Shown: positions 9,567 through 18,635, numbered from the stretch's first letter. The stretch is 64,000 nucleotides of DNA from an uncultured Holdemanella sp. (GCF_934772795.1 NZ_CAKVMR010000002.1:5717-69716); one strand, 5' to 3'. Program-made: numbers and translations. Notes: a model not told the origin generated them from the sequence alone.

Positions 9567-9890
9567 TTATTTGTTTTTAAATTTTTTCATTTGCACGATA
9601 GCTTTTTTTAATACTTTTTCTGCATCCATCATACCATAATCTGTTGGATCAATAACCATAACTGGTGTTTTATCACCATATTTTTTATTGATTTCATCAA
9701 ATAAGAATTTAGTTTGTGGACCAATCAAGATACAATCTAAAGTATTTTTTTCAATAATGTCTTGAATGATTTTATATGAAAATGCCTTACATTCAATTGG
9801 CAAGTTGTGACTATCTGCCACATCCTGCATACGTTGTGCCATCATACTTGTTGACATTCCATTATCACAAAATAAGTATACTCTTTTCAT
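9567..9890 (-). CDS. PTS lactose/cellobiose-family EIIB component
   Basis: A 107-residue small cytoplasmic protein. The N terminus MKRVYLFCDNGMSTSMMAQ holds Cys8, the phosphocysteine, followed by the phosphate loop; family members usually have CSAGMSTS, so the D-N before GMSTS is a small variation. It accepts phosphate from EIIA and passes it to the sugar bound at EIIC. The gene lies 9 bases downstream of EIIA and ahead of the glycoasparaginase. The matching EIIC is probably the gene at 17280, about 8 kb away under the same type of operator. Confidence 0.93.
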   Translation of the reverse strand: MKRVYLFCDNGMSTSMMAQRMQDVADSHNLPIECKAFSYKIIQDIIEKNTLDCILIGPQTKFLFDEINKKYGDKTPVMVIDPTDYGMMDAEKVLKKAIVQMKKFKNK

Positions 9891-9899
9891 ATTCGTCTC

Positions 9900-10223
9900 C
9901 TACCTATTCTCAATATCTTGAAATTTCTTGAAAATTACGATTTGTTGTTCGGCAAAAGCCTTAAAATTTTCAGCTGCCATCAATTGATCCTCTGCATGCA
10001 TCAACAACATATTTACCGCAACAGACTCTCCTCTTGCCTCTTGCTGAATCAAAGAAGCATGTGCCTCATGACCTTTAATATAAATAGCGTCTCCTTCTTT
10101 AATTAATTCTTCCGCCTTATCAAATTCGTATGCCTGTGCCTTACGTGCTGCTTCAATATAGCTTGATTTTGCAGTACCTACACAAGAAATAATTTGAAAG
10201 CTTATCATTTCCAAGTTTTCCAT
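9900..10223 (-). CDS. PTS lactose/cellobiose-family EIIA component
   Basis: A 107-residue all-helical trimeric EIIA. It runs from MENLEMISFQIISCVGTAKS through GDAIYIKGHEAHASLI to VNMLLMHAEDQLMAAENF, where His76 of MHAEDQ is the phosphorylated residue. It takes phosphate from HPr and passes it to EIIB. I chose the ATG at 10223 because GAGGG lies 7 bases upstream; an upstream start would add 12 unlikely residues. It is the first gene of an operon with EIIB, glycoasparaginase, M20 dipeptidase and cutC. A TACAAT -10 (10253-10248) lies 42 bases from the centre of the palindrome at 10287-10303. Confidence 0.93.
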   Translation of the reverse strand: MENLEMISFQIISCVGTAKSSYIEAARKAQAYEFDKAEELIKEGDAIYIKGHEAHASLIQQEARGESVAVNMLLMHAEDQLMAAENFKAFAEQQIVIFKKFQDIENR

Positions 10224-10286
10224 AGATACCCTCCTTGTTCTGATTGTATTGTACATCATACAAAATTTCTTTTCTATGAATCGAAC

Positions 10287-10331
10287 TTCCTAGCGATTAG
10301 GAAATATTCGATTATTCCTAACATTTAGGAA
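10287..10331. promoter_or_regulatory. Two palindromic operators in the EIIA / oligopeptidase divergent promoter
   Basis: Two perfect TTCCTA-N5-TAGGAA palindromes lie at 10287-10303 and 10315-10331. The first is centred 42 bases upstream of the minus-strand -10 (TACAAT, 10253-10248) for EIIA. The second is centred 42 bases upstream of the plus-strand -10 (TATAAT, 10365-10370) for the oligopeptidase. Each divergent promoter thus has its own site at the same distance, as expected for an activator. The likely binder is the PRD regulator encoded at 19321. Confidence 0.8.
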
Positions 10332-10394
10332 ATTCCTTTCTGAGTATTCCATTCCTATACTTCCTATAATAACTATGGAAAGACAGGTACACAA

Positions 10395-12107
10395 ATGACA
10401 AACAATTATAAATGGGATTTATCCAAATTATATACTGGTTATGATGATCCAATTTTTTTAAAGGACTATGACCAGTTAGTAAACTACAAAATAGAAAATG
10501 TGAATACAGACATTTCCTTTAAACAACTCGAAGAAATCAAGGATTTAGAATATCGACTTCGTTTATATGTAACACTAAGACTGAGTGTAGAAGCCAACAA
10601 CGAAGATGCGATTTTATGGTCAAGCAAAGTATTAAGTGCTTGTGCTGTAGCCGCAAATCAAATGAATGAATTATGGACATGGATCCTAGAAGACAGAGAA
10701 ATTAAACAATCGAATTATTATTCAACTTATAAATTTATCATTGAAGAAAAATTAAACAATGCCAAGCACACATTGCCTTTAGAACAACAAGAAATATTAA
10801 ATTTAATATATCCAACAAGTAAAAAAGCTTTCTCGGATATGTACTATGCACTAACTGGAAATGCCAAGGCCAACTATCGTGGGAACAGTTTACCTTTAAC
10901 ACAAGTAAAGAATATGTGTCATGATAATGATTCCAACGTTCGTAAAGATGCATTTCTAGCCGAGCTTGAAGCCTATAAACCAATTGAAACACCACTTGCC
11001 TTTGCGGTAAGTGCCATCAAGAAGCAACAACTTATAGAGGCGCGTTTACTTGGCTATAAAGATCCTTTAGAAAAAATGTTGATTGAATCAAGAATGTCAT
11101 CCAAAACACTCGATGCGATGATGACAAGCATTCAAAAATATTTACCTGTATTTAGAGAATACCTTCGCACAAAAGCCAAGATGCTAGGTTATGATAATGG
11201 TCTTCCTTGGTATGAAATTTATGCCACTTTACAAGATTGTGACTTTAATTTCTCTATCGAAGATTGTGAATCCTATATTTTAGATGCATTCGAAAAAGTA
11301 GGTGAAAACTTACATGAAATGACAAAAACTGCATTTCATGAACATTGGATCGATTATCCAACTTATGAAGGTAAACAGCCGGGTGCTTTCTGTGAAAACT
11401 TAGGTTGGATCCATGAGAGTCGTATCATCACAAACTACAACAATACATTAAGCGATATTATTACAGTAGCTCATGAATTGGGTCATGCCTTCCATGGTGA
11501 AATGATTGAAGAACAAGCTATTTTAAACCGTGATTATTGTATGCCTCTGGCAGAAACGGCAAGTACATTTAATGAAAATGTAATGTATAACTATATGGCA
11601 AGCATTTTACCTAAAAAAGAAAAATTATTAGTCATTGATACACAATTATCGGCATTATGTCAAAACGTATTGGATATCTATGCACGTTTCTTATTTGAAA
11701 AATCTGTATTTGAACATATTGAAGAAGGTTTCTTAAATGCCAAACAACTATGTGAATTAATGAAGGAAGCTCTAAATAAATCGTTTGGTGATGGCTTAGA
11801 CCAGAACTGGATCCATCCTTATCGTTGGATCACAAAAGTGCATTACTATATTCCAGATATCGCATTCTACAACTTCCCATACACATTTGGTGCTTTATTC
11901 TCTCGAGGATTGTATGCGAAATTTAAAAAGGAAGGAACATCCTTTATTCCTAAATATGAGAAGTTGCTTGCCGCAACAACCACTAACACTTGTGAAAATG
12001 TCGCAAGTATGGCAGATATCAACATAGAAGAAGAAACTTTCTGGCAAGAAAGTCTACAATCCATTGCCGATCAGATTCAAGACTTCTTAAAGGAGCTAAA
12101 CGCATGA
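10395..12107 (+). CDS. M3 family oligoendopeptidase (PepF-like)
   Basis: A 570-residue zinc peptidase related to PepF at 4809 but clearly diverged from it. The HExxH is TVAHELGHAFHGEM, with AETASTFNENVMYNYM giving the third ligand, and the substrate-contacting HPYRWITKVHYYIPDIAFYNFP lies near the C terminus, interrupted by typical helices. No signal peptide is seen, so it acts on imported peptides in the cytoplasm. It is transcribed divergently from the EIIA operon under a TATAAT -10 and its own palindromic operator. The stop overlaps the ATG of the M19 dipeptidase gene by 4 bases (translational coupling). Confidence 0.9.
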   Translation: MTNNYKWDLSKLYTGYDDPIFLKDYDQLVNYKIENVNTDISFKQLEEIKDLEYRLRLYVTLRLSVEANNEDAILWSSKVLSACAVAANQMNELWTWILEDREIKQSNYYSTYKFIIEEKLNNAKHTLPLEQQEILNLIYPTSKKAFSDMYYALTGNAKANYRGNSLPLTQVKNMCHDNDSNVRKDAFLAELEAYKPIETPLAFAVSAIKKQQLIEARLLGYKDPLEKMLIESRMSSKTLDAMMTSIQKYLPVFREYLRTKAKMLGYDNGLPWYEIYATLQDCDFNFSIEDCESYILDAFEKVGENLHEMTKTAFHEHWIDYPTYEGKQPGAFCENLGWIHESRIITNYNNTLSDIITVAHELGHAFHGEMIEEQAILNRDYCMPLAETASTFNENVMYNYMASILPKKEKLLVIDTQLSALCQNVLDIYARFLFEKSVFEHIEEGFLNAKQLCELMKEALNKSFGDGLDQNWIHPYRWITKVHYYIPDIAFYNFPYTFGALFSRGLYAKFKKEGTSFIPKYEKLLAATTTNTCENVASMADINIEEETFWQESLQSIADQIQDFLKELNA

Positions 12108-13009
12108 TTTCATTTGCAAATTTACATGATGATATAGGAAATGATTTATTCGATCATAAAGACCAGCCGAATCGTTTGGATGAATTTCACTATCCTCGTT
12201 TTAAAGAGGGTAATATGAAGTTTTCGGCCATTGTCTGCTGCTTTAGTGGCACTGAATCATGGCAAGATATGCAGGACTGCATCTTATATGCGAATGAATG
12301 TATTCAATCAAGCAAACATTTCTCTTTTAACAACGATAAGGATATTCAAGTCTTTATCGCTGTTGAAGGTATGTGTGGAATTAAAGAAGATGTCACAAAT
12401 AAAATTCAATGGCTATATGATCACAATGTACGTCTTGGCTCATTATGCTGGAACGATGATAATGCCCTAGCTTGTGGTGCAAGAACAAATAATAAACCAT
12501 TAACAGATCTAGGTATAGAAGCCATTCAGGCTATGAACGAAATAGGTATTGCGGTAGATACGAGTCATTGTTGCGAATGGAATTTCTATGATATCGCAAG
12601 AACAAGTACAAAGCCCATCATCGCATCTCACAGTAATGTGAAGGCTCTATACAATCATTATCGTAACTTGAGTGATTTACAACTTGACATCATCAAAAAC
12701 AAGGATGGTCTAGTTGGCGGCATTCCTGTTCGCTGGTTTGTGAAGAACAAGAAGGAAAATGCGACATTGGATGACTTTATTGAAATTCTTAAATATTTAA
12801 AAAATAAAATTGGAATCGAACACATCGCATTAGGTTTTGATTTCATGGACTATATTCCTGGTATGGAAGATAGTAATGTGGTTGGTATGAAGGACATCAC
12901 AGAAATCCAAAACATTGCTCTGAAACTAAAGGAAAATGAATTTACAGATGAAGAAATCAAAGCGATTTGTTTCAACAATGCGAATTCATTTATGAAAAAT
13001 TATTTATAA
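12104..13009 (+). CDS. M19 family (renal-type) dipeptidase
   Basis: A 301-residue TIM-barrel di-zinc dipeptidase. Metal-ligand segments are FANLHDDIG (the HxD), FIAVEGMCGI (bridging Glu), VDTSHCCEWNF and IIASHSNVKAL (the two His), and ALGFDFMDYI (Asp). HYRNLSDLQLD matches the conserved RNL-D block. Family members cleave dipeptides, including some with D-residues at the C-terminal side. It has no signal peptide, unlike the mammalian enzyme. It is the second gene of a two-gene operon with the M3 oligopeptidase and shares the PTS-type operator, so both should be induced together. Confidence 0.88.
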   Translation: MISFANLHDDIGNDLFDHKDQPNRLDEFHYPRFKEGNMKFSAIVCCFSGTESWQDMQDCILYANECIQSSKHFSFNNDKDIQVFIAVEGMCGIKEDVTNKIQWLYDHNVRLGSLCWNDDNALACGARTNNKPLTDLGIEAIQAMNEIGIAVDTSHCCEWNFYDIARTSTKPIIASHSNVKALYNHYRNLSDLQLDIIKNKDGLVGGIPVRWFVKNKKENATLDDFIEILKYLKNKIGIEHIALGFDFMDYIPGMEDSNVVGMKDITEIQNIALKLKENEFTDEEIKAICFNNANSFMKNYL

Positions 13010-13015
13010 AACATA

Positions 13016-13040
13016 AAATCCACCAAGAGGTGGATTTTTA
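13016..13040. terminator. Bidirectional terminator between M19 and M81 genes
   Basis: ATCCACC-AAGA-GGTGGAT with T-rich flanks on both strands serves the converging 12104 (+) and 13047 (-) genes. Confidence 0.8.
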
Positions 13041-13046
13041 TATTAT

Positions 13047-14507
13047 TTAAATTTCATCTAATTCACGATCATCATATGGATACATCGGTCTATGAATTTG
13101 TCTGAATACAAGTTTTTCACTTGCCTGATTTGTAGGTCCATCTGTTAGTGCCATTACGCAATATGATGCATATTCATCAAATTCAGCTGAAATGTACCCC
13201 TGTTTTACAACAATGACATCATAATCATCTAGATTTAAGCCACTTGTCACATATTGAGCTGGTTCATAATATTGGATGGCATCATTTTCAACTACGACAT
13301 ATACTGGCATATCCTCTACTTTTACAGTGATTACTGTACCAATATCTTCTTTGCCAACATACATTTCTTCAGCTAGACCTCTGGCGACAACACTACCTTT
13401 AATATGAATTTTTTTACAGAGTTCATCATAGTCCATTCCTAAATCAAATTCGACATTGTCGCCAACTTTTTTGTCCATTAAGTAGGCGTGGGCATTAAAA
13501 TCAACAATTCCTGAAACTAAGTATTTTTTATTATTGAAATCCTTCAAATTCATAATTTGTCTTAAAACATAATTATTAAAGCCATCAGCACCAGATCCTA
13601 CATTATCTCCTGAATCGGTAATAAAACATGTACCTTGATCATGTTTTACAACTTGTTCAATCGCATCTTCTAAAGAAGCCACATTTCCGTGATAGTGGAA
13701 TTCATGACGTTTTGAATAGGCAAATTCACGAATTTTTCTTGCCCACATATCCGCAAATTCTGTATCTTTCTTTGTCTTAGGACATACGACAACAGAACAT
13801 CCTAAATTTGGTCCATCATGTCTTAAATAACCAATGTGGAATGAGGCAGAACGAATACGACCTGTTTGTTCAGCTTCCTCTAACATATTATTGATAGACA
13901 CCATAGGTTCGTCAAAAGAAACACTTTTTTCTCCACCAATAATAATTGGAACACGATAGTAAACTGGATGAATGTCTTCTCTGTGATTCAATAAATCAAT
14001 AAAGTCTTTGGCCATAAATTGATACGTTTCCTTTGTATCAATGTGAGGTGAGTGTCTATAACATCTTAATAGATTTACATTTGAAACTAATTCTTCCGAT
14101 AAATTTCCATGTGGATCCATAACTAGGGCAATAGGCATATAGGGTCCAACAATAGCGCGAATTTCGCGTAAAATCGCATGTTCTGCTGAACCTCCTTGTA
14201 AACCAATCACCTTACTAGCTCCATGAAGAAACAAGAAGATTCCATCAATTTCGTGTAGGTGTTCTTTTACGCTTTGTTTGAATTTATCCACAATAAATTC
14301 ATAGGCATCCAAAGTTACAAGTCCATGAGGATGTCCAATCGCACCAATACTTGGAATCAATTCAATACCATTTTCTTCAAAAATATCTCGACAATACATA
14401 GAGTCGATACAGTCTTCTCCATATTTCAAAATAAACTTATCAAGACTCATCAAAGATCTAGAGTGTTCATTTGATTCTGAACTAAATCTTCCAACTAATA
14501 CTTTCAT
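13047..14507 (-). CDS. M81 family metallopeptidase (MlrC-like, DUF1485)
   Basis: A 486-residue protein of the MlrC family, named after the last peptidase of microcystin breakdown. N-terminal VGRFSSESNEHS and the metal-site segments GIFLFLHGASKV, MDPHGNLSEELV and CYRHSPHIDTKETY are visible, and FITDSGDNVGSGADGFN opens the C-terminal domain. Family members are zinc-dependent and probably act on short or unusual peptides; the physiological substrate in Bacillota is not known. It ends an operon of M42b, M42a and M81 (4-base gap to M42a), led by a palindromic operator at 16689. Confidence 0.85.
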   Translation of the reverse strand: MKVLVGRFSSESNEHSRSLMSLDKFILKYGEDCIDSMYCRDIFEENGIELIPSIGAIGHPHGLVTLDAYEFIVDKFKQSVKEHLHEIDGIFLFLHGASKVIGLQGGSAEHAILREIRAIVGPYMPIALVMDPHGNLSEELVSNVNLLRCYRHSPHIDTKETYQFMAKDFIDLLNHREDIHPVYYRVPIIIGGEKSVSFDEPMVSINNMLEEAEQTGRIRSASFHIGYLRHDGPNLGCSVVVCPKTKKDTEFADMWARKIREFAYSKRHEFHYHGNVASLEDAIEQVVKHDQGTCFITDSGDNVGSGADGFNNYVLRQIMNLKDFNNKKYLVSGIVDFNAHAYLMDKKVGDNVEFDLGMDYDELCKKIHIKGSVVARGLAEEMYVGKEDIGTVITVKVEDMPVYVVVENDAIQYYEPAQYVTSGLNLDDYDVIVVKQGYISAEFDEYASYCVMALTDGPTNQASEKLVFRQIHRPMYPYDDRELDEI

Positions 14508-14511
14508 TATT

Positions 14512-15594
14512 TTATCCTTTCAATATCTGCAACAATTCATTATCTAATCGACGAGCAAATTCAGCCATTAATAATACAGTTTGCCAATAATCCTTACGAT
14601 GAATGATCAAACGATGTGAATGCATATAACGTGTTGGAATGGACAATGTCATTGTGACTACGCCATCATGTGCTTTATGAATATTGTCCGCATCTGTACC
14701 CCCACATGTCATCATGTCATAGTTGATATCTAAATCTAAATCTTTACAGATTTCTTCCATTTTTGCGATAAAGTTTTTATTACCGATGATTCCCGCATCC
14801 ATTACACTTAACACAACACCTTTGCCTAATCCATTGATTCCTTTATCCATTGGTGTATCCATACTTGTTGTTACGTCTAAGGCAATCGCAACATCTGGAT
14901 GTAACATATTTGCGGCCGTTCTCGCTCCTCTTAAGCCAACTTCTTCTTGTACCGTACCAACGCCATATAAATTGCATTTATGTTTATCTTTGCTTAAAAT
15001 ACGCATTACATCTACAACCATAGCTGCACACAAACGATCATCCCAGGCTTTTCCCATTAAATAGTTTGGATTGTTCATAACTGTAAATTCTGTATCTGGC
15101 GTAATCATATCGCCAATTTGAATTCCTAACTCTTCAACTTCAGCACGGTTTGCGACACCCAAATCTAAAAATAAATCTAATGGATGAATAACTTTTTCTT
15201 TGACTTCCTTACTCAATCCATGAGGCGCACTTGATCCTACAACACCTTGATATCTTTTACCTTCATGTGTTGTCACTACAAGTGTCTGACTAGGTAGTAC
15301 ATGTCCCCACCATCCTCCAACTGGAAGCATACGGATGTAGCCTTGTTCGTCAATTTCACGCACTAGAAAACCAACTTCATCCATGTGTCCACAAATCATT
15401 AAAGTAGGCTGGTCTTCTTCTCCTTTTTGAAGTCCGATAATGGATCCTAAATTATCATATGTGATTTCATCCGCATACGGACTCATCCATTTTTTCATAG
15501 TGCGACTCACTTCTTTTTCGTTTCCACTAATGCCATGAGCCTCACTTAATTCTTTGAGCATTTCTAAATTAATATCACCAATTGCTTGTTCCAT
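14512..15594 (-). CDS. M42 family aminopeptidase (catalytically complete)
   Basis: A 360-residue glutamyl/lysyl-type aminopeptidase of the tetrahedral (TET) family. All metal ligands are visible: CGHMDEVGFLV (His, Asp), KAWDDRLCAAM (bridging Asp), TVQEEVGLRGA (catalytic Glu pair), ALDVTTSMD (Asp) and RYMHSHRLIIH (C-terminal His). These enzymes form large dodecamers that trim N-terminal residues of cytoplasmic peptides. It lies 8 bases after a degenerate paralogue at 15603 and before the M81 gene. No targeting signal is seen. The annotation is solid; residue preference cannot be read from sequence. Confidence 0.93.
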   Translation of the reverse strand: MEQAIGDINLEMLKELSEAHGISGNEKEVSRTMKKWMSPYADEITYDNLGSIIGLQKGEEDQPTLMICGHMDEVGFLVREIDEQGYIRMLPVGGWWGHVLPSQTLVVTTHEGKRYQGVVGSSAPHGLSKEVKEKVIHPLDLFLDLGVANRAEVEELGIQIGDMITPDTEFTVMNNPNYLMGKAWDDRLCAAMVVDVMRILSKDKHKCNLYGVGTVQEEVGLRGARTAANMLHPDVAIALDVTTSMDTPMDKGINGLGKGVVLSVMDAGIIGNKNFIAKMEEICKDLDLDINYDMMTCGGTDADNIHKAHDGVVTMTLSIPTRYMHSHRLIIHRKDYWQTVLLMAEFARRLDNELLQILKG

Positions 15595-15602
15595 AGTATC
15601 AC

Positions 15603-16625
15603 CTATCGATTTGATTCCTTAAATTCTTGAATCTTTTCTTCATTTAAATTTTCAACAAATACAGTCAAAGCTTTTTTTGCGCAGTCATAATCATTTAGAT
15701 CCATGCTTTCAATTGCGCTATATGCATTTTGAATCGCAATCGATACATTTAGTGTTGGACATCCGGCAAACAATTTGTGTACCCATGCGCCTTCATTTAG
15801 ATCCATACTATAGTAGTGCTGATATGCGATATCTTCCTCTTTACAGATTTGTACTAATGCATCTAATAAGCCACGGTTTGGCATCATTCCTTTATCGTAG
15901 AAAGATACTAACAAGCCTTTTCCTAGCTCTCCTACGCTTTGGTCTTTTTCATCTAATGTTTTCGCTTTTTTACAACCAAGTACAACACCTAGATCTGGTT
16001 TTACAAGTCCTGTAGCTGTTGTGGCTCCTCGCTGTCCTACTTCTTCCATAACGCAGGCTCCAACATATAAATCAAAATCAAATTCTTTATCTTTAACAGC
16101 TTCTAATAATTCAACAGCCATTAAACATCCAACTCTTGATTCTAATGCTTTTGAAATACATTGTTTTTGCACTTTGACAAATGGACCATCCACTACGGCA
16201 CTATCTCCTACAAATACACCAAGTGCTAATGTTTCTTCTTTTGAATATGTTCCAAAGTCAATGACCCTTTTTTTTGTACCAACCACGAAGGCATTGACTT
16301 CACCTGTTTTTGTTTTTACACGCAAACGACTTCCTGGTAAATATTGTTTATTGATTTTACCGATTTCAATAAATTCAGCACTTCCATTATCATTGATCTT
16401 TGTGATCATTAATCCTGATTCATCCATGTGTGTAATGACTAATACGCGTTTGGCATTCTCTTTTTTACTTTTCTTTACGCCAAATACGGAGCCTAAATTA
16501 TCATATACAATTTCATCACAATATGGCTCTAAGTATTGTGCCATACATTTGCCAACATTTTTTTCATCTCCTGAAATTGAAATTGTTTGTGTTAATGTAT
16601 TAAGTATTTTTAATGTTTCTGACAT
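15603..16625 (-). CDS. M42 family paralogue with lost metal ligands (probable pseudoenzyme)
   Basis: A 340-residue paralogue of the gene at 14512. The first His is kept (VITHMDESGLMI), as is the Glu pair (CVMEEVGQRGA). The bridging Asp of the DDR motif is replaced (KALESRVG), the Asp ligand in the ALD position is replaced (VVLGCKKAK), and the C-terminal His of MHS is replaced by Tyr (QNAYSAIES). Full two-metal catalysis is therefore unlikely. It may be a regulatory or structural partner of the active paralogue in a mixed dodecamer. It is first in its operon, with AAGGAGG ahead of the ATG and a palindromic operator 64 bases upstream. Confidence 0.85.
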   Translation of the reverse strand: MSETLKILNTLTQTISISGDEKNVGKCMAQYLEPYCDEIVYDNLGSVFGVKKSKKENAKRVLVITHMDESGLMITKINDNGSAEFIEIGKINKQYLPGSRLRVKTKTGEVNAFVVGTKKRVIDFGTYSKEETLALGVFVGDSAVVDGPFVKVQKQCISKALESRVGCLMAVELLEAVKDKEFDFDLYVGACVMEEVGQRGATTATGLVKPDLGVVLGCKKAKTLDEKDQSVGELGKGLLVSFYDKGMMPNRGLLDALVQICKEEDIAYQHYYSMDLNEGAWVHKLFAGCPTLNVSIAIQNAYSAIESMDLNDYDCAKKALTVFVENLNEEKIQEFKESNR

Positions 16626-16688
16626 GATTATGTCCTCCTTATATAAAGCAGTATAGACCTATTTTGTTTCACTAGATTCCAAATGTGT

Positions 16689-16704
16689 TTCCTATTGTTA
16701 GGAA
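16689..16704. promoter_or_regulatory. Palindromic operator upstream of the M42/M81 operon
   Basis: TTCCTA-TTGT-TAGGAA, a perfect palindrome. Its centre is 41.5 bases from the first base of a minus-strand TATACT -10 at 16655-16650. Confidence 0.75.
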
Positions 16705-16705
16705 C

Positions 16706-16734
16706 ATAAAGAAAACCAGCTCAATCGAGCTGGT
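16706..16734 (-). terminator. Terminator of the EIIC / GrdB-like operon
   Basis: On the minus strand ACCAGCTC-GATT-GAGCTGGT is followed by TTTCTTTAT, just after the stop of the GrdB-like gene. It separates this operon from the M42 operon. Confidence 0.85.
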
Positions 16735-16739
16735 CATTA

Positions 16740-17261
16740 TTAATAAGCATGTTTTTCTAAGAATTCAGCAGTATCTTTTTTGTCGACTAACATTTTAGCG
16801 TATTCACACATAGCGCTTAATGATTCATTCAATCCGATTCCACCTTTTTTAGGCATTTTTAAAATTGTAACTTTATCTTTGTATGTTTCGATAGCCTTTT
16901 CACACTCTTGTGACATGATCGCAAAAGCAGGAATATTTGTTAGTTCTGAAATTGTTTCAGCCGATTTAGCAGCCATGATACCATAATTTGCATAGTTGAA
17001 ACATGGTCCACAGATAACTACGTCTGGATTGAATTTTTTTGCCATAGCCGCAAATTTCTTTGCGTTAAGTTCTGGGTCGGCTAAAAAAGTACCGTCTCCA
17101 CAATATAAAGTAGCGATGACTTTTCCTCCTTGCTGATCCAAGAATCGAGTAAACATTTCACAAGAACCAATTCCCATTGCTTTTCCGCCCATAGGTAAAT
17201 CAGGACTTTCTTTTCCTCCTAAACCAGCTTGTGTCTGGTCAAAAATCATCATAACTTTCAT
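16740..17261 (-). CDS. Short protein resembling the N-terminal half of glycine-reductase component B (GrdB-like)
   Basis: A 173-residue protein. It has MKVMMIFDQTQAGLGGKES near the start, VIATLYCGDGTFLADPELN, and PDVVICGPCFNYANYGIMAA, which follow the pattern of the N-terminal part of glycine/betaine/sarcosine reductase component B (GGxE, CGDxxF, AGPAFNAGRYG). The catalytic C-terminal half with its selenocysteine or cysteine site is absent, and there is no in-frame TGA. Cys residues in CGD and CGPC remain. It sits 18 bases downstream of EIIC in the same operon. A redox or substrate-handling role in the PTS pathway is possible but unproven. Confidence 0.6.
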   Translation of the reverse strand: MKVMMIFDQTQAGLGGKESPDLPMGGKAMGIGSCEMFTRFLDQQGGKVIATLYCGDGTFLADPELNAKKFAAMAKKFNPDVVICGPCFNYANYGIMAAKSAETISELTNIPAFAIMSQECEKAIETYKDKVTILKMPKKGGIGLNESLSAMCEYAKMLVDKKDTAEFLEKHAY

Positions 17262-17279
17262 TGTGTTATCCTCCTAATC

Positions 17280-18635
17280 TTATAGATTATCTAAATCTAA
17301 ATCGTCAAATGAGATATCGTCTTCTTCGCTTGACTCATTTGCAGCAGCAGCTTCTTCTGCCAAATATTTTTTATCTAATGTTCTAATGAATGGATAGTAA
17401 ATCATCATTCCTAATACCAACAAGAAGATTTGCCATACACTTGCTCTCCAAGATCCTGTAGCCAACCATCCTGAGAATCCAATTGGAGTAGTCCAAGGTA
17501 AGTTTACACCTGTTGTACGTGGAATAATACCCCATAATGTTGCGAAATATGATAGGATCAAGTTCATCATTGGAACTAAAATAAATGGAATCGCAATAAC
17601 TGGGTTTAATACAACTGGTAAACCGAAGATAATTGGTTCGTTGATTCCAAAGAATCCTGGAACGATAGATAATTTTCCTAATTGTTTAATACGTTCAGAC
17701 TTACATACTGTAACCATCAAGATTACTAATGATAGAGTAGATCCTCCACCACCGAAGTTACAGAAGAAGTTACTGAATGGGTTTGTGAAGATATATGGTA
17801 ATGCTTTACCAGCTTCGAATGCGATTAATTGTTTTGCGGTTAATACGTTACCAATGAAGAATACTGAGTTACATACTGCTGGTCCGTTGATACCAAAGAA
17901 CCAGAAGAAAGTACACATGAATGAATATAATGCGTTAGCTCCTAATGTATCTCCTAAACCTTCCAATGGTGTTTGTAGAATGGCTACTACGAAGTCTTGG
18001 AAGTATCCAAATTCTGTGAATGAGAAACCAATACGTACTAAGAATGCAGCTCCCATAACTAGAGCACTTGGTACTAATGCAGCGAATGAATCTGCAACTG
18101 CAGGAGGTACACCTTTAGGCATTTTAATTGTCCATCCTTTTTTATATGCAAAGGCGAACAACCATACTCCAAGAGTCGCACAAATCAAGGCCATGAAGAT
18201 TCCGTTTGGTCCGATATAATCAAAATCTAAACCTGCAAAAACAGCATCTTCAACAACTTCACCTGAATCTCTAACAGCTGTGTGAATTGTTGGCATTAAA
18301 ATAAAATAAGAAACTAATGCAACGGCAGCACCTTGAATTTTGTCTGCTTTAAATTCTCTTGCCATCGCATATCCTGTACCTAATGCAGTTAATAAACCTG
18401 TACAGTTAAATGATGCACGAGATACCGCCTTGAACCAGTCTGTCCAACCTGCACCAAGTATTGATGATACTGCAGCATCCCATCCTGGAATTGGGAAGTT
18501 TGCGATCAACAAGAAGATTGAACCAACAATTAATAATGGTGTAGAAATTAAGAAACCATCACGAATTGCGATTAATACTCGGTTTTTAGTTAGAACATCG
18601 GCCATAGGCATCAAAATTTTTTCTAGCTTGTCCAT
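17280..18635 (-). CDS. PTS lactose/cellobiose-family EIIC permease
   Basis: A 451-residue integral membrane permease with about ten hydrophobic segments. Family landmarks are MDKLEKILMPMADVLTKNRVL at the N terminus in pieces, the GDGFLI-like RDGFLISTPLLIVGS, NPFSNFFCNFGGGGSTLSL and PGFFGINEPIIFGLPVVLNP, the substrate-binding NEP loop. It transports a beta-linked sugar or disaccharide while EIIB phosphorylates it. EIIA and EIIB lie about 7 kb downstream in a separate operon with the same operator, so I take these as one transporter. The C-terminal tail is acidic (SSEEDDISFDDLD). It is first in a two-gene operon with the GrdB-like gene. Confidence 0.92.
   Translation of the reverse strand: MDKLEKILMPMADVLTKNRVLIAIRDGFLISTPLLIVGSIFLLIANFPIPGWDAAVSSILGAGWTDWFKAVSRASFNCTGLLTALGTGYAMAREFKADKIQGAAVALVSYFILMPTIHTAVRDSGEVVEDAVFAGLDFDYIGPNGIFMALICATLGVWLFAFAYKKGWTIKMPKGVPPAVADSFAALVPSALVMGAAFLVRIGFSFTEFGYFQDFVVAILQTPLEGLGDTLGANALYSFMCTFFWFFGINGPAVCNSVFFIGNVLTAKQLIAFEAGKALPYIFTNPFSNFFCNFGGGGSTLSLVILMVTVCKSERIKQLGKLSIVPGFFGINEPIIFGLPVVLNPVIAIPFILVPMMNLILSYFATLWGIIPRTTGVNLPWTTPIGFSGWLATGSWRASVWQIFLLVLGMMIYYPFIRTLDKKYLAEEAAAANESSEEDDISFDDLDLDNL

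Noticed and set aside
10345..10370. Further TTCCTATA words near the oligopeptidase -10 as extra operator copies
   Set aside because: They lack the inverted TAGGAA partner and overlap the -10 itself.
16021..16656. A 211-codon plus-strand frame opposite the M42-like genes
   Set aside because: Mirror frame of a real gene on the minus strand; composition rich in Ser/Thr/Pro, no domain and no ribosome site.
17641..18219. A 192-codon plus-strand frame opposite EIIC
   Set aside because: Shadow of the EIIC gene; no recognisable domain.
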